14,596 bases of DNA from assembly GCA_016650315.1 (NCBI GenBank), contig JAENVZ010000198.1, forward strand, positions 1 through 14,596. The letters are read 5' to 3'. Position numbers and translations under genes: made by a program. Under the pieces are notes generated by a model. It had not been told where the DNA came from. It saw only the letters and a list, made by a program, of their open reading frames with translations, and did no database searches. Shown one piece after another: positions 1 through 6,373 of the stretch. Position 1 is the stretch's first letter. Each line of letters opens with the position of its first letter. The DNA is from Alphaproteobacteria bacterium (lineage in GTDB: Bacteria; Pseudomonadota; Alphaproteobacteria; Sphingomonadales; Sphingomonadaceae).

Positions 1-2
1 CA

Positions 3-80
3 CCTACACCTACACCTACACCTACACCTACACCTACACCTACACCTACACCTACACCTACACCTACACCTACACCTACT
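3..80 (+). repeat. 6-bp tandem repeat coding for Pro-Thr dipeptides
   Basis: Thirteen consecutive copies of the hexamer CCTACA, all perfect except the last, which ends in T. The window edge cuts the tract, so its true length is unknown. Read from base 3 it gives alternating Pro and Thr, and one more PT (CCGACG) follows. The near-perfect DNA identity, and not just protein identity, suggests recent expansion by slippage. Copy-number changes of a 6-bp unit keep the frame and would only lengthen or shorten the linker. Confidence 0.95.
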
Positions 81-308
81 CCGACGCCCATACTTCCGTC
101 TATCCAGCAGCCGATCACCAGCATCGCGCCAGCGGTGATTGCGGCTGTTTTCCAGCCCGGCCTTGAAGTCGCAGGTGGCGGCATTCGAATGCCGACGACA
201 CAGCTTGCATCGGTACAGGCGCCGCAGGTGCTCGTGGTTGAACGTCCGCCCGAGATACCGAGAGCTCCGGTCGTGCCGGTCCACCCTCCCAAGCAGGCTC
301 GCCATTAA
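3..308 (+). CDS. C-terminal end of a Pro-Thr repeat protein (5' truncated by window)
   Basis: Frame 3 is open from the window edge to a TAA at 306-308. It begins with about 14 PT dipeptides and continues for some 70 residues rich in Pro, Val, Ala and Gln, ending PPKQARH. No start codon is visible because the gene begins outside the window. The other frame across 139-308 is Arg/Ser-rich and looks like out-of-frame noise, so I take frame 3 as the coding one. PT-rich stretches usually act as extended linkers in secreted or envelope proteins, so a surface or outer-membrane protein is plausible, but no family can be named from this tail. No transmembrane segment or clear catalytic motif is visible in the part seen. 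Confidence 0.6.
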   Translation, partial: PTPTPTPTPTPTPTPTPTPTPTPTPTPTPILPSIQQPITSIAPAVIAAVFQPGLEVAGGGIRMPTTQLASVQAPQVLVVERPPEIPRAPVVPVHPPKQARH

Positions 309-426
309 CCTCTCCGGGACCTCGCTTACCCCCGGCGAACTATGCTCGAGCGTTGGCCATCCCAGCCGGGTTGGCCGGCACCAGACGGGCCGAAAACGGC
401 GACCTTCCAGACCCGTCACGCAAACA

Positions 427-1170
427 TTGCTCCTTGGGTTGCTGGCGGGCAGCATAGCCTGTTCGAACCCGGCCGCCGCTGCACCCTTGTCGTCCAATAT
501 AACCGCTGCCGTCCAATCAGCGACTGTTGGGCCCGAGCGGGGCCACGCTGATTTTGCGGACGAGGCCATGTCCCAGGATGCACGGGACGTTGCCAATTGG
601 GTCACCGCTTCCGGCGACAATCGCGGCTTGCCATTCATCGTCGTCGATAAGGTGAGCGCCAGGCTCTTTGTCTTCGATGGTCAGAGTCGCATTCTCGGCA
701 CAGCGCCAGCGCTCCTGGGCCTCGGGCGCGGGGATGATACAGTGCCCGGCATCGGGCAGCGGAAACTGGCCACCATTCGACCAGCCGAACGCACGACCCC
801 GGCGGGTCGGTTCGAGGCTGCGCTCGGCCATGATCTCGAACAGGACATTCTCTGGGTGAACTATGGCGCGGCCCTGTCGCTGCACCGGGTCATCGTCGGC
901 AAACCGGCGGACCGGCGACACGCACGGCTCGCATCGGTCACTCCGCTTGACAACCGCATTTCCTATGGCTGCATCAACGTACCGGCGCACTTCTACGACA
1001 ATGTCGTCGCGCCTGCGTTCAAAGGAACTGTGGGGATCGTCTACATCCTGCCCGAGACAAAGCCGATCACAGCGGTTTTCGCCATGCACAGAAGCTTTGA
1101 GTCATCCGTCGTGGTTCATGCGACGCCGTCGCCGGTGATGCCCAGTCCCCCACAAGCGCTGGAGCATTGA
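427..1170 (+). CDS. L,D-transpeptidase (YkuD-type) domain protein; start uncertain
   Basis: The product carries a YkuD-like catalytic region: a beta-rich stretch (FIVVDKVSARLFVFDG, about bases 634-681), a conserved His codon at 883-885 (LHR), and the signature SYGCIN with the catalytic Cys codon at 970-972. YkuD enzymes form 3-3 cross-links in peptidoglycan, or attach proteins to it, in the periplasm. The usual motif is S/T-H-G-C; here the His is replaced by Tyr. A hydrophobic segment followed by AAAA (about bases 427-490), preceded by basic residues (RKRRPSRP), resembles a signal peptide. The start is a problem. This frame has no ATG or GTG after the upstream gene's stop at 308, only TTG at 427, which drops the basic n-region and lacks a visible Shine-Dalgarno. 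TTG codons at 139 and 238 lie inside the upstream gene. An ATG at 342 is in another frame, so a frameshift is possible. The domain call is fairly firm; the N-terminus is not. Confidence 0.62.
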   Translation: MLLGLLAGSIACSNPAAAAPLSSNITAAVQSATVGPERGHADFADEAMSQDARDVANWVTASGDNRGLPFIVVDKVSARLFVFDGQSRILGTAPALLGLGRGDDTVPGIGQRKLATIRPAERTTPAGRFEAALGHDLEQDILWVNYGAALSLHRVIVGKPADRRHARLASVTPLDNRISYGCINVPAHFYDNVVAPAFKGTVGIVYILPETKPITAVFAMHRSFESSVVVHATPSPVMPSPPQALEH

Positions 1171-1246
1171 CGCCAGTGCGTGCGTCTTCATGCGTGCCCG
1201 TATATTTGATGATTTGGGGGAGGATGGCCTAACACATTGATTTTAC

Positions 1247-1321
1247 TGGTGACCCCTACGGGAATCGAACCCGTGTTTCAGCCGTGAGAGGGCCGCGTCC
1301 TAACCGCTAGACGAAGGGGCC
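1247..1321 (-). tRNA. tRNA-Glu (anticodon CTC)
   Basis: The minus strand folds as a complete cloverleaf. The acceptor arm is GGCCCCT/AGGGGTC, with one G-U pair at the second position. The T-arm is GGGTTCGAATCCC, and the anticodon arm has loop CTCTCAC with the anticodon at 1286-1288 (CTC). CCA is encoded (1247-1249). It closely matches bacterial tRNA-Glu and reads GAG codons. It lies downstream of glnK-amt on the same strand, but past their terminator and with its own candidate promoter. Confidence 0.96.
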
Positions 1322-1342
1322 GCTTGGTGCGGGTGTAGAGCC

Positions 1343-1369
1343 TCTATAGCGCCTTGCGGCTGATTTCAA
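1343..1369 (-). promoter_or_regulatory. Candidate sigma-70 promoter of tRNA-Glu
   Basis: On the minus strand TTGAAA (1364-1369) is followed by TATAGA (1343-1348) with a 15-bp spacer, or 16 bp if the -35 is read as CTTGAA. The -10 ends 21 bp before the tRNA 5' end, a normal distance. The spacer is a little short, so this is a reasonable but unproven call. Confidence 0.4.
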
Positions 1370-1396
1370 GCCGGTCCGCGTGATAGACTACACAAC

Positions 1397-1426
1397 AAAA
1401 AAGGGCCGGCGCTTTCGCACCGGCCC
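1397..1426 (-). terminator. Rho-independent terminator of glnK-amt
   Basis: On the minus strand a 10-bp GC-rich stem (GGGCCGGTGC with GCGCCGGCCC, one G-U pair) closes a GAAA tetraloop and is followed directly by TTTTTT. It lies 63 bp after the amt stop codon. A second inverted repeat, GGGCGGC/GCCGCCC (1457-1463 and 1475-1481), sits between the stop and the terminator but has no T-run. Confidence 0.92.
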
Positions 1427-1489
1427 AGTATGTTCGCAGGAGGAACATCATGTGGTGGGCGGCCCTCCTGGCGAGCCGCCCTCCCGCGT

Positions 1490-2911
1490 TCAATAGTTGT
1501 ATGCACGTTCGCCGTGGCTGGTGAGGTCCAGACCCTGCTGCTCGGCTTCCTCGGTCGGACGCAGACCCATGGTCTTGTCGACGATGAAGTAGAGGATCGC
1601 AGAACCGATACCCGACCACAGCAGCGTAATCACGACAGCTTTAATCTGCGTGATGACCTGCGTACCCATATCATAGGCGCCGATACCCGCCGGGAAAACG
1701 GTGTAGTCGAAGAAGCCCTGACCGCCCAGCGCCGGGTCGGCAACGATGCCGGTGCCGATGGCGCCGATGATGCCGCCGATGCAGTGGACGCCGAAGACGT
1801 CCAGGCTGTCGTCATAGCCGAACTTCTTCTTCACGAACGACACGAACAGGTAGCAGATTGGCGACACGGTGAAGCCGAGGGCAATCGATGTCATCGGCGC
1901 TGCAAAGCCCGAAGCCGGGGTGATGGCGACAAGACCGGCAACCGCGCCGGTTGCTGCACCTAGCAGCGAAGGTTTGCCATGATGGAACTGTTCGACCAGC
2001 GCCCATGCCACCGCTGCAGCGGCAGTCGCGACCATCGTGTTGATGAAGGCCACGGCGGTGACGCCATTGGCTTCCAGGTTGGAACCGGCGTTGAAGCCGA
2101 ACCAGCCGACCCACAGCAGCGAAGCGCCGATCATGGTCATGGTCAGCGAGTGCGGCGGCATGGGTTCCTTGGGATAGCCAACACGCTTGCCGATCATGAG
2201 GCAGCCGACGAGGCCAGCGATACCCGCATTGATGTGGACGACGGTGCCGCCCGCAAAGTCGAGCGCGCCGATGCCCCAGAGGTAGCCATAGTCGGTCGGT
2301 GCGTCAGGCAGGAAGTCCGGGCCCGCCCAGTACCATACCATGTGGGCAATCGGGAAATAGATCACGGTCAGCCACAGCACGACGAAAACGATGAGTCCGC
2401 TGAACTTCACGCGTTCCGCAAAGGCTCCTATGATCAGCGCCGGCGTGATGCAGGCGAAGGTCATCTGGAACATTACGAAGACGAATTCGGGCAGATAGAC
2501 GTTGTTGGAGAAGGTCGCCGCATAGGTTGCGCTCGACACACCCGCCAGAAACACCTTCGAAAAGCCGCCAACGAACGGATTGCCGCTGGTGAAGGCAAGG
2601 CTGTAACCCCAAGCGCACCAGACAAGGGCCGCGACCGACACGATCATGAACACCTGCATCAGGACGCTCAGCATGTTCTTGGTACGCACCAGGCCGCCAT
2701 AGAATAGCGCGAGGGCCGGGACCGACATCATCAGCACCAGAGCGGAGGATACGAGCATCCAGGCGACGTCGCCCTTATCGACCATGCCGGCCATCTGCTC
2801 AACGGTGGGCGCCTTTATCGGCCCATCCTGCGCCCATGCGGGCATGGCGGTCAGCAGGGATACGCCAAGCGCACCCACTCCGCCCAAGATTTTCTTGGAA
2901 ATAGTCATCAT
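1490..2911 (-). CDS. amt: Ammonium transporter, Amt family
   Basis: A 473-residue inner-membrane channel for ammonium. A cleavable signal peptide is visible, with predicted cleavage after AMPAWA near residue 27 as in other Amt proteins. About 11 transmembrane segments follow. Key residues of E. coli AmtB are present: the pore twin histidines H226 (TVVHINA) and H376 (DVFGVHC), the D218 in ALDFAGG, the outer-gate F148 and W193, and W270/F273/S277 in GWFGFNAGS. The FAER motif is at 164-167. It lies 12 bp after glnK, the classical pairing in which the P-II trimer plugs the channel when nitrogen is plentiful. Two ATGs occur in tandem (2911 and 2908). The AAGGGGG ribosome site at 2913-2919 almost touches the first, so the second may be the one used. 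Confidence 0.96.
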   Translation of the reverse strand: MMTISKKILGGVGALGVSLLTAMPAWAQDGPIKAPTVEQMAGMVDKGDVAWMLVSSALVLMMSVPALALFYGGLVRTKNMLSVLMQVFMIVSVAALVWCAWGYSLAFTSGNPFVGGFSKVFLAGVSSATYAATFSNNVYLPEFVFVMFQMTFACITPALIIGAFAERVKFSGLIVFVVLWLTVIYFPIAHMVWYWAGPDFLPDAPTDYGYLWGIGALDFAGGTVVHINAGIAGLVGCLMIGKRVGYPKEPMPPHSLTMTMIGASLLWVGWFGFNAGSNLEANGVTAVAFINTMVATAAAAVAWALVEQFHHGKPSLLGAATGAVAGLVAITPASGFAAPMTSIALGFTVSPICYLFVSFVKKKFGYDDSLDVFGVHCIGGIIGAIGTGIVADPALGGQGFFDYTVFPAGIGAYDMGTQVITQIKAVVITLLWSGIGSAILYFIVDKTMGLRPTEEAEQQGLDLTSHGERAYNY

Positions 2912-2923
2912 TCCCCCTTTTTC

Positions 2924-3262
2924 TTAAAGTGCGGTTTCGCCGGTTTCGCCTGTGCGGATACGCACGGCCTGACCGACATCCAGGACAAAGATCTTGCCAT
3001 CACCGATGGCGCCGCTGTTGGCGGCTTGCTGTGCTGCTTCAACCACGCGCGGAGCGAGGTCGTCGTCGCAAACTACTTCGATCTTGATCTTGGGAACCAT
3101 GTTGGTGCTGTATTCAGCGCCGCGATAGATTTCCGTCTGTCCTTTCTGACGTCCGAAGCCCTTGACTTCGCTGACCGTCATTCCGGCGACCCCCAACGAA
3201 GACAGTGCTTCGCGGACGTCGTCCAGTTTGAACGGCTTGATGATCGCTATGACTAGTTTCAT
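2924..3262 (-). CDS. glnK: Nitrogen regulatory protein P-II (GlnK)
   Basis: A 112-residue cytoplasmic P-II signal protein, full family length. It has the T-loop signature YRGAEYSTNMVPK with Y51, the uridylylation site, and the C-terminal signature GDGKIFVLDVGQAVRIRTGE (87-106). P-II proteins bind ATP/ADP and 2-oxoglutarate and report carbon/nitrogen balance. Its place just ahead of amt, in one transcript, points to GlnK and not GlnB as the paralogue. An AGGGGG ribosome site (3267-3272) sits four bases before the ATG. A sigma-54 type promoter starts about 35 bp upstream, so NtrC-dependent induction under nitrogen limitation is expected. Confidence 0.96.
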   Translation of the reverse strand: MKLVIAIIKPFKLDDVREALSSLGVAGMTVSEVKGFGRQKGQTEIYRGAEYSTNMVPKIKIEVVCDDDLAPRVVEAAQQAANSGAIGDGKIFVLDVGQAVRIRTGETGETAL

Positions 3263-3296
3263 TTCGCCCCCTTATTCTGGTGTGCGCTGCATAACT

Positions 3297-3312
3297 AGCA
3301 AGAGCTGTGCCA
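3297..3312 (-). promoter_or_regulatory. Sigma-54 (RpoN) promoter of glnK-amt
   Basis: The minus strand reads TGGCAC-N5-TTGCT, a match to the -24/-12 consensus. The GG and GC doublets are separated by exactly 10 bases, as required. The expected transcript start, near 3286, lies just upstream of the glnK ribosome site, giving a leader of about 25 nt. I did not find a convincing NtrC site pair upstream (3313-3452). Confidence 0.8.
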
Positions 3313-3393
3313 GACTCTTAAGCAAGCGTTAATGCGGGGCTTTGTTACGCCAAGGGGTGTTGCGTCGCCGAAATTTTGTGCAGTGCGATTAAT

Positions 3394-3412
3394 ATGCCTA
3401 AAAAAAAGGCAT
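3394..3412. other. Short inverted repeat between tldD and glnK
   Basis: ATGCCT and AGGCAT (3394-3399 and 3407-3412) flank a 7-base A-run. It lies 41 bp past the tldD stop on the minus strand, where the loop would be all U. The U-run is in the loop and not after the stem, so it is not a canonical terminator. It could help end tldD transcription or be part of the glnK control region. The rest of the 190-bp gap shows nothing else clear. Confidence 0.3.
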
Positions 3413-3452
3413 GGCCCGGCGCGCGGAGCACCCATTTTCAAAGCATGCAGCT

Positions 3453-4898
3453 TTAGCCCGCCGCCGTGCCACCCACGACCAGGCCTTCCAGCAATAATGT
3501 AGGCTGACCAACGCCTGCAGGAACAGATTGGCCGCCCTTGCCGCACACACCGATGCCTTCATCGAGCGCCATGTCATTACCGATGCCGGTGACTTTGGTC
3601 AGCGCCGTAGGGCCATCGCCGATCAGCGTTGCGCCCTTAATGGGATCGCCCAGCTTGCCATCTTCTATCCGGTACGCCTCGGTGCAGGAAAAGACGAATT
3701 TACCTGACACGATGTCGACCTGCCCCCCACCGAAGCTCTTGGCGAAAATACCCTTTTTAACGCGGGATAGAAGTTCGGCGGGATTATCATTGCCACCGCG
3801 CATGAACGTGTTCGTCATGCGCGGCATGGGCGCATGAGCATAGCTTTCGCGGCGGCCATTGCCGGTGGGCGCAACGCCCATCAACCGGGCGTTGAGGCGG
3901 TCCTGCATATAGTTTTTGAGAATGCCGTCCTCGATCAGGATATTTTCCTGCGTCGGCGTGCCTTCGTCATCGATGGACAGTGAGCCGCGTCGGTTCATGA
4001 TGCTGCCGTCATCGACGACCGTAACGCCGGACGCGGCGACGCGTTCGCCGATCCGGCCAGAGAAAGCCGACGTTCCCTTGCGGTTGAAATCGCCTTCCAG
4101 TCCGTGCCCGATTGCTTCATGCAACAACACGCCGGGCCAGCCGGGGCCCAGAAGGACAGTCATTTCGCCGGCGGGTGCTGCAACCGAGCGCAGGTTGACG
4201 CTGGCCTGTGCAATCGCCTCGTCAATGGCACGGTTCCAGTTTTCGGGCTTGAACAGGTCGTCATAAAGATAGCGCCCGCCCATGCCGAACACGCCGCTTT
4301 CGCGCCGTCCATTTTCTTCAAGGATGATCGAAACGTTCAGGCGCACCAGTGGGCGAATATCGCTGGCTGTAAAGCCATCGGCGCGGATGATGTCGATGAC
4401 GCTCCAGCTTCCGGCAAGGCTGACCGAAACCTGCGACACGCGCGGATCGCGTTCGCGAGCGATGGCGTTGATCTGTTCGCACAGGGCCACCTTTTTGGCA
4501 AAAGACACCAGCTCAAGCGGATTGGCGTCGGTATAGAGATGCTGGTTGGTACGTTTTGGCGGTGGTGCTGGTGGTGCTTTGGCGGGGTCAAGCAAGGTCA
4601 GGGTTTCCGCTGCCCGGCGAATGGCGGCTTCGCTGATGTCATTGGCGTGCGAAAAGCCGGTCATTTCGCCGGACACGCCACGCAAACCAAAGCCCGCATC
4701 AGTGCTGTAGTCGGCGGTTTTCAGCCGTCCATCGTCGAATCCGAAGCTCTCGCTTGCACGATATTGCAGGTAAAGCTCACCATCATCGCAGTTTTTCAGC
4801 GCTTCGTGAGTGAGGCGCTGTGCGCTGTCAGGATCAAGCGCGCCATCGCGGTACAGGAACTTGCGGACGTCGTGAATTTCGGATGCTGTGTCGGTCAT
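3453..4898 (-). CDS. tldD: TldD metalloprotease
   Basis: A 481-residue protein, the same length as E. coli TldD. The zinc motif HEAIGHGLEGD is at 260-270 (HExxxH: H260, E261, H265). The C-terminal VCGKGGQSVP segment carries C452, at the position of the Cys reported as third zinc ligand in the family. TldD works with its partner TldE (PmbA) as a cytoplasmic protease that degrades unfolded peptides; in E. coli it matures microcin B17 and removes the antitoxin CcdA. No tldE is visible here. It begins 18 bp after the CHCC zinc-finger gene on the same strand, so the two are probably co-transcribed. No strong ribosome site precedes the ATG. The reading frame is intact, and residues 109-114 form a Pro/Ala-rich insert. 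Confidence 0.95.
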   Translation of the reverse strand: MTDTASEIHDVRKFLYRDGALDPDSAQRLTHEALKNCDDGELYLQYRASESFGFDDGRLKTADYSTDAGFGLRGVSGEMTGFSHANDISEAAIRRAAETLTLLDPAKAPPAPPPKRTNQHLYTDANPLELVSFAKKVALCEQINAIARERDPRVSQVSVSLAGSWSVIDIIRADGFTASDIRPLVRLNVSIILEENGRRESGVFGMGGRYLYDDLFKPENWNRAIDEAIAQASVNLRSVAAPAGEMTVLLGPGWPGVLLHEAIGHGLEGDFNRKGTSAFSGRIGERVAASGVTVVDDGSIMNRRGSLSIDDEGTPTQENILIEDGILKNYMQDRLNARLMGVAPTGNGRRESYAHAPMPRMTNTFMRGGNDNPAELLSRVKKGIFAKSFGGGQVDIVSGKFVFSCTEAYRIEDGKLGDPIKGATLIGDGPTALTKVTGIGNDMALDEGIGVCGKGGQSVPAGVGQPTLLLEGLVVGGTAAG

Positions 4899-4916
4899 GA
4901 TGTCGATATAGGCAAG

Positions 4917-5162
4917 TCAGGCGGCTTGTGCACCCTCATCTTCGCCATGCTGCGGTAAATTGTCGGCAGGTCCCCCGATCAGGACGAAGCGGCGATCGCA
5001 ATAGCCGCATTCGACATAGCCTTTTTCGTCGATTTCCAGAAAGATGCGCGGATGGCCGAGCGCGGCTCCGTCAGGAATGTCGGATGCGCCGTCGCAGGAG
5101 ACGCGCGTTTTGGATGTGCGGGTGGTTTCGGGCGGCTGGATCATGGGAGCGGGCTTTATCAT
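4917..5162 (-). CDS. CHCC-type zinc-finger protein (NDUFS6-like)
   Basis: A small protein of 81 residues with C23, H37, C52 and C55 in the pattern C-x13-H-x14-C-x2-C, and the conserved stretch GHPRIFLEI followed by VECGYCDRRF. This is the zf-CHCC domain found in the mitochondrial complex I subunit NDUFS6 and its alphaproteobacterial relatives, so a zinc-binding accessory role at complex I is a reasonable inference but not shown. I chose the ATG at 5162; an ATG at 5144 gives 75 residues and keeps the whole domain. The frame stays open to an ATG at 5273, but that start would lie in the divergent gene's start region and adds an unrelated-looking N-terminus. It precedes tldD by 18 bp. Confidence 0.8.
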   Translation of the reverse strand: MIKPAPMIQPPETTRTSKTRVSCDGASDIPDGAALGHPRIFLEIDEKGYVECGYCDRRFVLIGGPADNLPQHGEDEGAQAA

Positions 5163-5174
5163 TGCTTTTTCTGC

Positions 5175-5194
5175 GGTGCAATAAGGGGTGCAAT
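5175..5194. promoter_or_regulatory. 8-bp direct repeat upstream of the zinc-finger gene
   Basis: GGTGCAAT occurs at 5175-5182 and 5187-5194, one helical turn apart (12 bp between starts). It lies 13-32 bp upstream of the zinc-finger start codon in the 109-bp divergent spacer. Spacing of about one turn is typical of a binding site for a tandem or dimeric regulator. No regulator is known, and chance is possible. Confidence 0.25.
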
Positions 5195-5237
5195 GGACGT
5201 AAATCGTTTCTCTTGCCCTGCAAGCCAGACTTTGCTT

Positions 5238-5251
5238 TGCCTCTAGAGGCA
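5238..5251. promoter_or_regulatory. 14-bp perfect palindrome upstream of the ABC gene
   Basis: TGCCTCTAGAGGCA is a perfect palindrome ending 20 bp before the ABC gene's ATG. It could be an operator for a dimeric repressor or a short hairpin in the leader. No clear -35/-10 pair was found next to it, so the function is open. Confidence 0.3.
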
Positions 5252-5271
5252 GGGGCGCTATTACCCGCCGC

Positions 5272-6207
5272 ATGACTCAAGACTATTCTTCCCAGAACGC
5301 CATCGAAATCGACGGTTTGTCCAAGGTCTATGCCAGTGGCAAACAGGCCCTCGATAATATCATGCTGAATGTGCCGCGCGGGCAGATTATGGGTTTGCTT
5401 GGTCCCAATGGGGCGGGCAAGTCGACTCTGATCAATATTCTTTCGGGCATGGTCAACAAAACTGGCGGCACGGCCCGGATATGGGGTTTCGACATCGCGC
5501 AGAACCCGCGCAACGCGAAAAACAGCATTGGCGTAGTGCCGCAGGAAATTGTCTTCGATCCGTTTTTTACGCCCTTTGAAACGCTGGAGAATCAGGCGGG
5601 CTTCTATGGCGTACCCAAATCGCGGCGGCGGACGATGGAACTGCTGCGCGCCGTACATCTGGAGGACAAGGCCAACGCTTATGCCCGAACGCTGTCGGGC
5701 GGCATGAAACGCCGGTTGCTGGTCGCAAAGGCCATGGTGCATTCGCCGCCGATCCTGGTTCTCGATGAACCGACGGCCGGTGTGGATATCGAATTGCGGC
5801 AACAGCTATGGGCCTATGTCAAGCAACTCAATGAACAGGGCGTCACCATTGTTTTGACTACGCATTATCTGGAAGAGGCGGAGGAGTTGTGCGATCACAT
5901 CGCCATCATCAATCATGGTCGGCTGATCGCCAACAAGCCCACGCGGGAACTGGTCAACATGGCGCAGGAAAAAGTTGTCGAGGTGACGGTTGACCGCGAT
6001 CTGGACGAGGTGCCGGTTGCGGCCTGTTTTGAAAAAATTGAACTGACTGCGGGGCGTGTCCTGACGATCACCTATCTCAAGAGTGAGGCCAATGCAGGCG
6101 ATGTTCTTGCGGCGGTGCAGAAGGATGGGCTGGGCATTGTCGATGTTTCGACGCGGGAACCCGATCTGGAGGATGTGTTCCTTCATTTGACGCGGCAGAC
6201 GGCTTAA
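5272..6207 (+). CDS. ABC transporter ATP-binding protein (YadG-like, ABC-2 exporter type)
   Basis: A 311-residue ATPase subunit with a complete set of motifs: Walker A GPNGAGKST (44-52), Q-loop Q91, signature LSGGMKRR (141-148), Walker B ILVLDE (161-166) and H-loop H198 in TTHYLEE. The stretches GGMKRRL, PTAGVDIELR and TTHYLEEAE closely match E. coli YadG, as does the length (308 in E. coli). YadG partners an ABC-2 permease (YadH) with unknown substrate. Here no permease lies beside it: nadB follows after a palindromic repeat, and the zinc-finger gene is divergent. The permease is therefore elsewhere in the genome or the pairing is different. The ATG is preceded by an AGGGGC stretch. Family assignment is firm; the transported substrate is unknown. 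Confidence 0.92.
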   Translation: MTQDYSSQNAIEIDGLSKVYASGKQALDNIMLNVPRGQIMGLLGPNGAGKSTLINILSGMVNKTGGTARIWGFDIAQNPRNAKNSIGVVPQEIVFDPFFTPFETLENQAGFYGVPKSRRRTMELLRAVHLEDKANAYARTLSGGMKRRLLVAKAMVHSPPILVLDEPTAGVDIELRQQLWAYVKQLNEQGVTIVLTTHYLEEAEELCDHIAIINHGRLIANKPTRELVNMAQEKVVEVTVDRDLDEVPVAACFEKIELTAGRVLTITYLKSEANAGDVLAAVQKDGLGIVDVSTREPDLEDVFLHLTRQTA

Positions 6208-6230
6208 GCCAATTATGTCATCATCCATTT

Positions 6231-6352
6231 CCCGTTGGGTTCGAGCAGTATCGAGCTTGTCGAGATGCGGTCGTCGAGAACTCTTTTGGGCCGGCGGGCT
6301 CTTCTCGACTACAGTTCTCGACAGGCTCGAACCTTCGCTCGAAGCAAACGGG
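6231..6352. repeat. Long imperfect palindrome, REP-like intergenic element
   Basis: The element begins CCCGTT and ends AACGGG. Both arms contain TTCGAGC and TGTCGAGA/TCTCGACA blocks that pair over roughly 50 bp around a GC-rich centre (GGGCCGGCGGGC). It occupies most of the gap between the ABC gene and nadB. TCGA-rich paired arms are typical of dispersed intergenic repeats in sphingomonads. It could also stop or stabilise the ABC transcript. Confidence 0.65.
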
Positions 6353-6373
6353 TAGAATAATTAGGCGAGGACC

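Noticed and set aside
1..80. CRISPR array
   Set aside because: The unit is a 6-bp tandem repeat without spacers and it codes for PT dipeptides.
139..426. Extending the L,D-transpeptidase to the TTG at 139
   Set aside because: The added stretch overlaps the PT-repeat protein gene, is Arg/Ser-rich and has no signal peptide at its start. The true start stays unresolved.
1171..1246. Gene or terminator between the L,D-transpeptidase and tRNA-Glu
   Set aside because: No frame with a ribosome site and no stem followed by a T-run on either strand.
1979..2707. 242-codon open frame on the plus strand
   Set aside because: It is antisense to amt, has a His/Asp/Arg-rich composition typical of the reverse of membrane-protein codons, and shows no domain.
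3313..3452. NtrC enhancer sites upstream of the sigma-54 promoter
   Set aside because: No pair resembling GCACC-N5-GGTGC was found by eye; partial matches around 3350 are too weak to report.
5071..5802. 243-codon open frame on the minus strand
   Set aside because: Overlaps the ABC ATPase coding sequence (including its Walker B region) and the zinc-finger gene; Arg-rich, out-of-frame composition.
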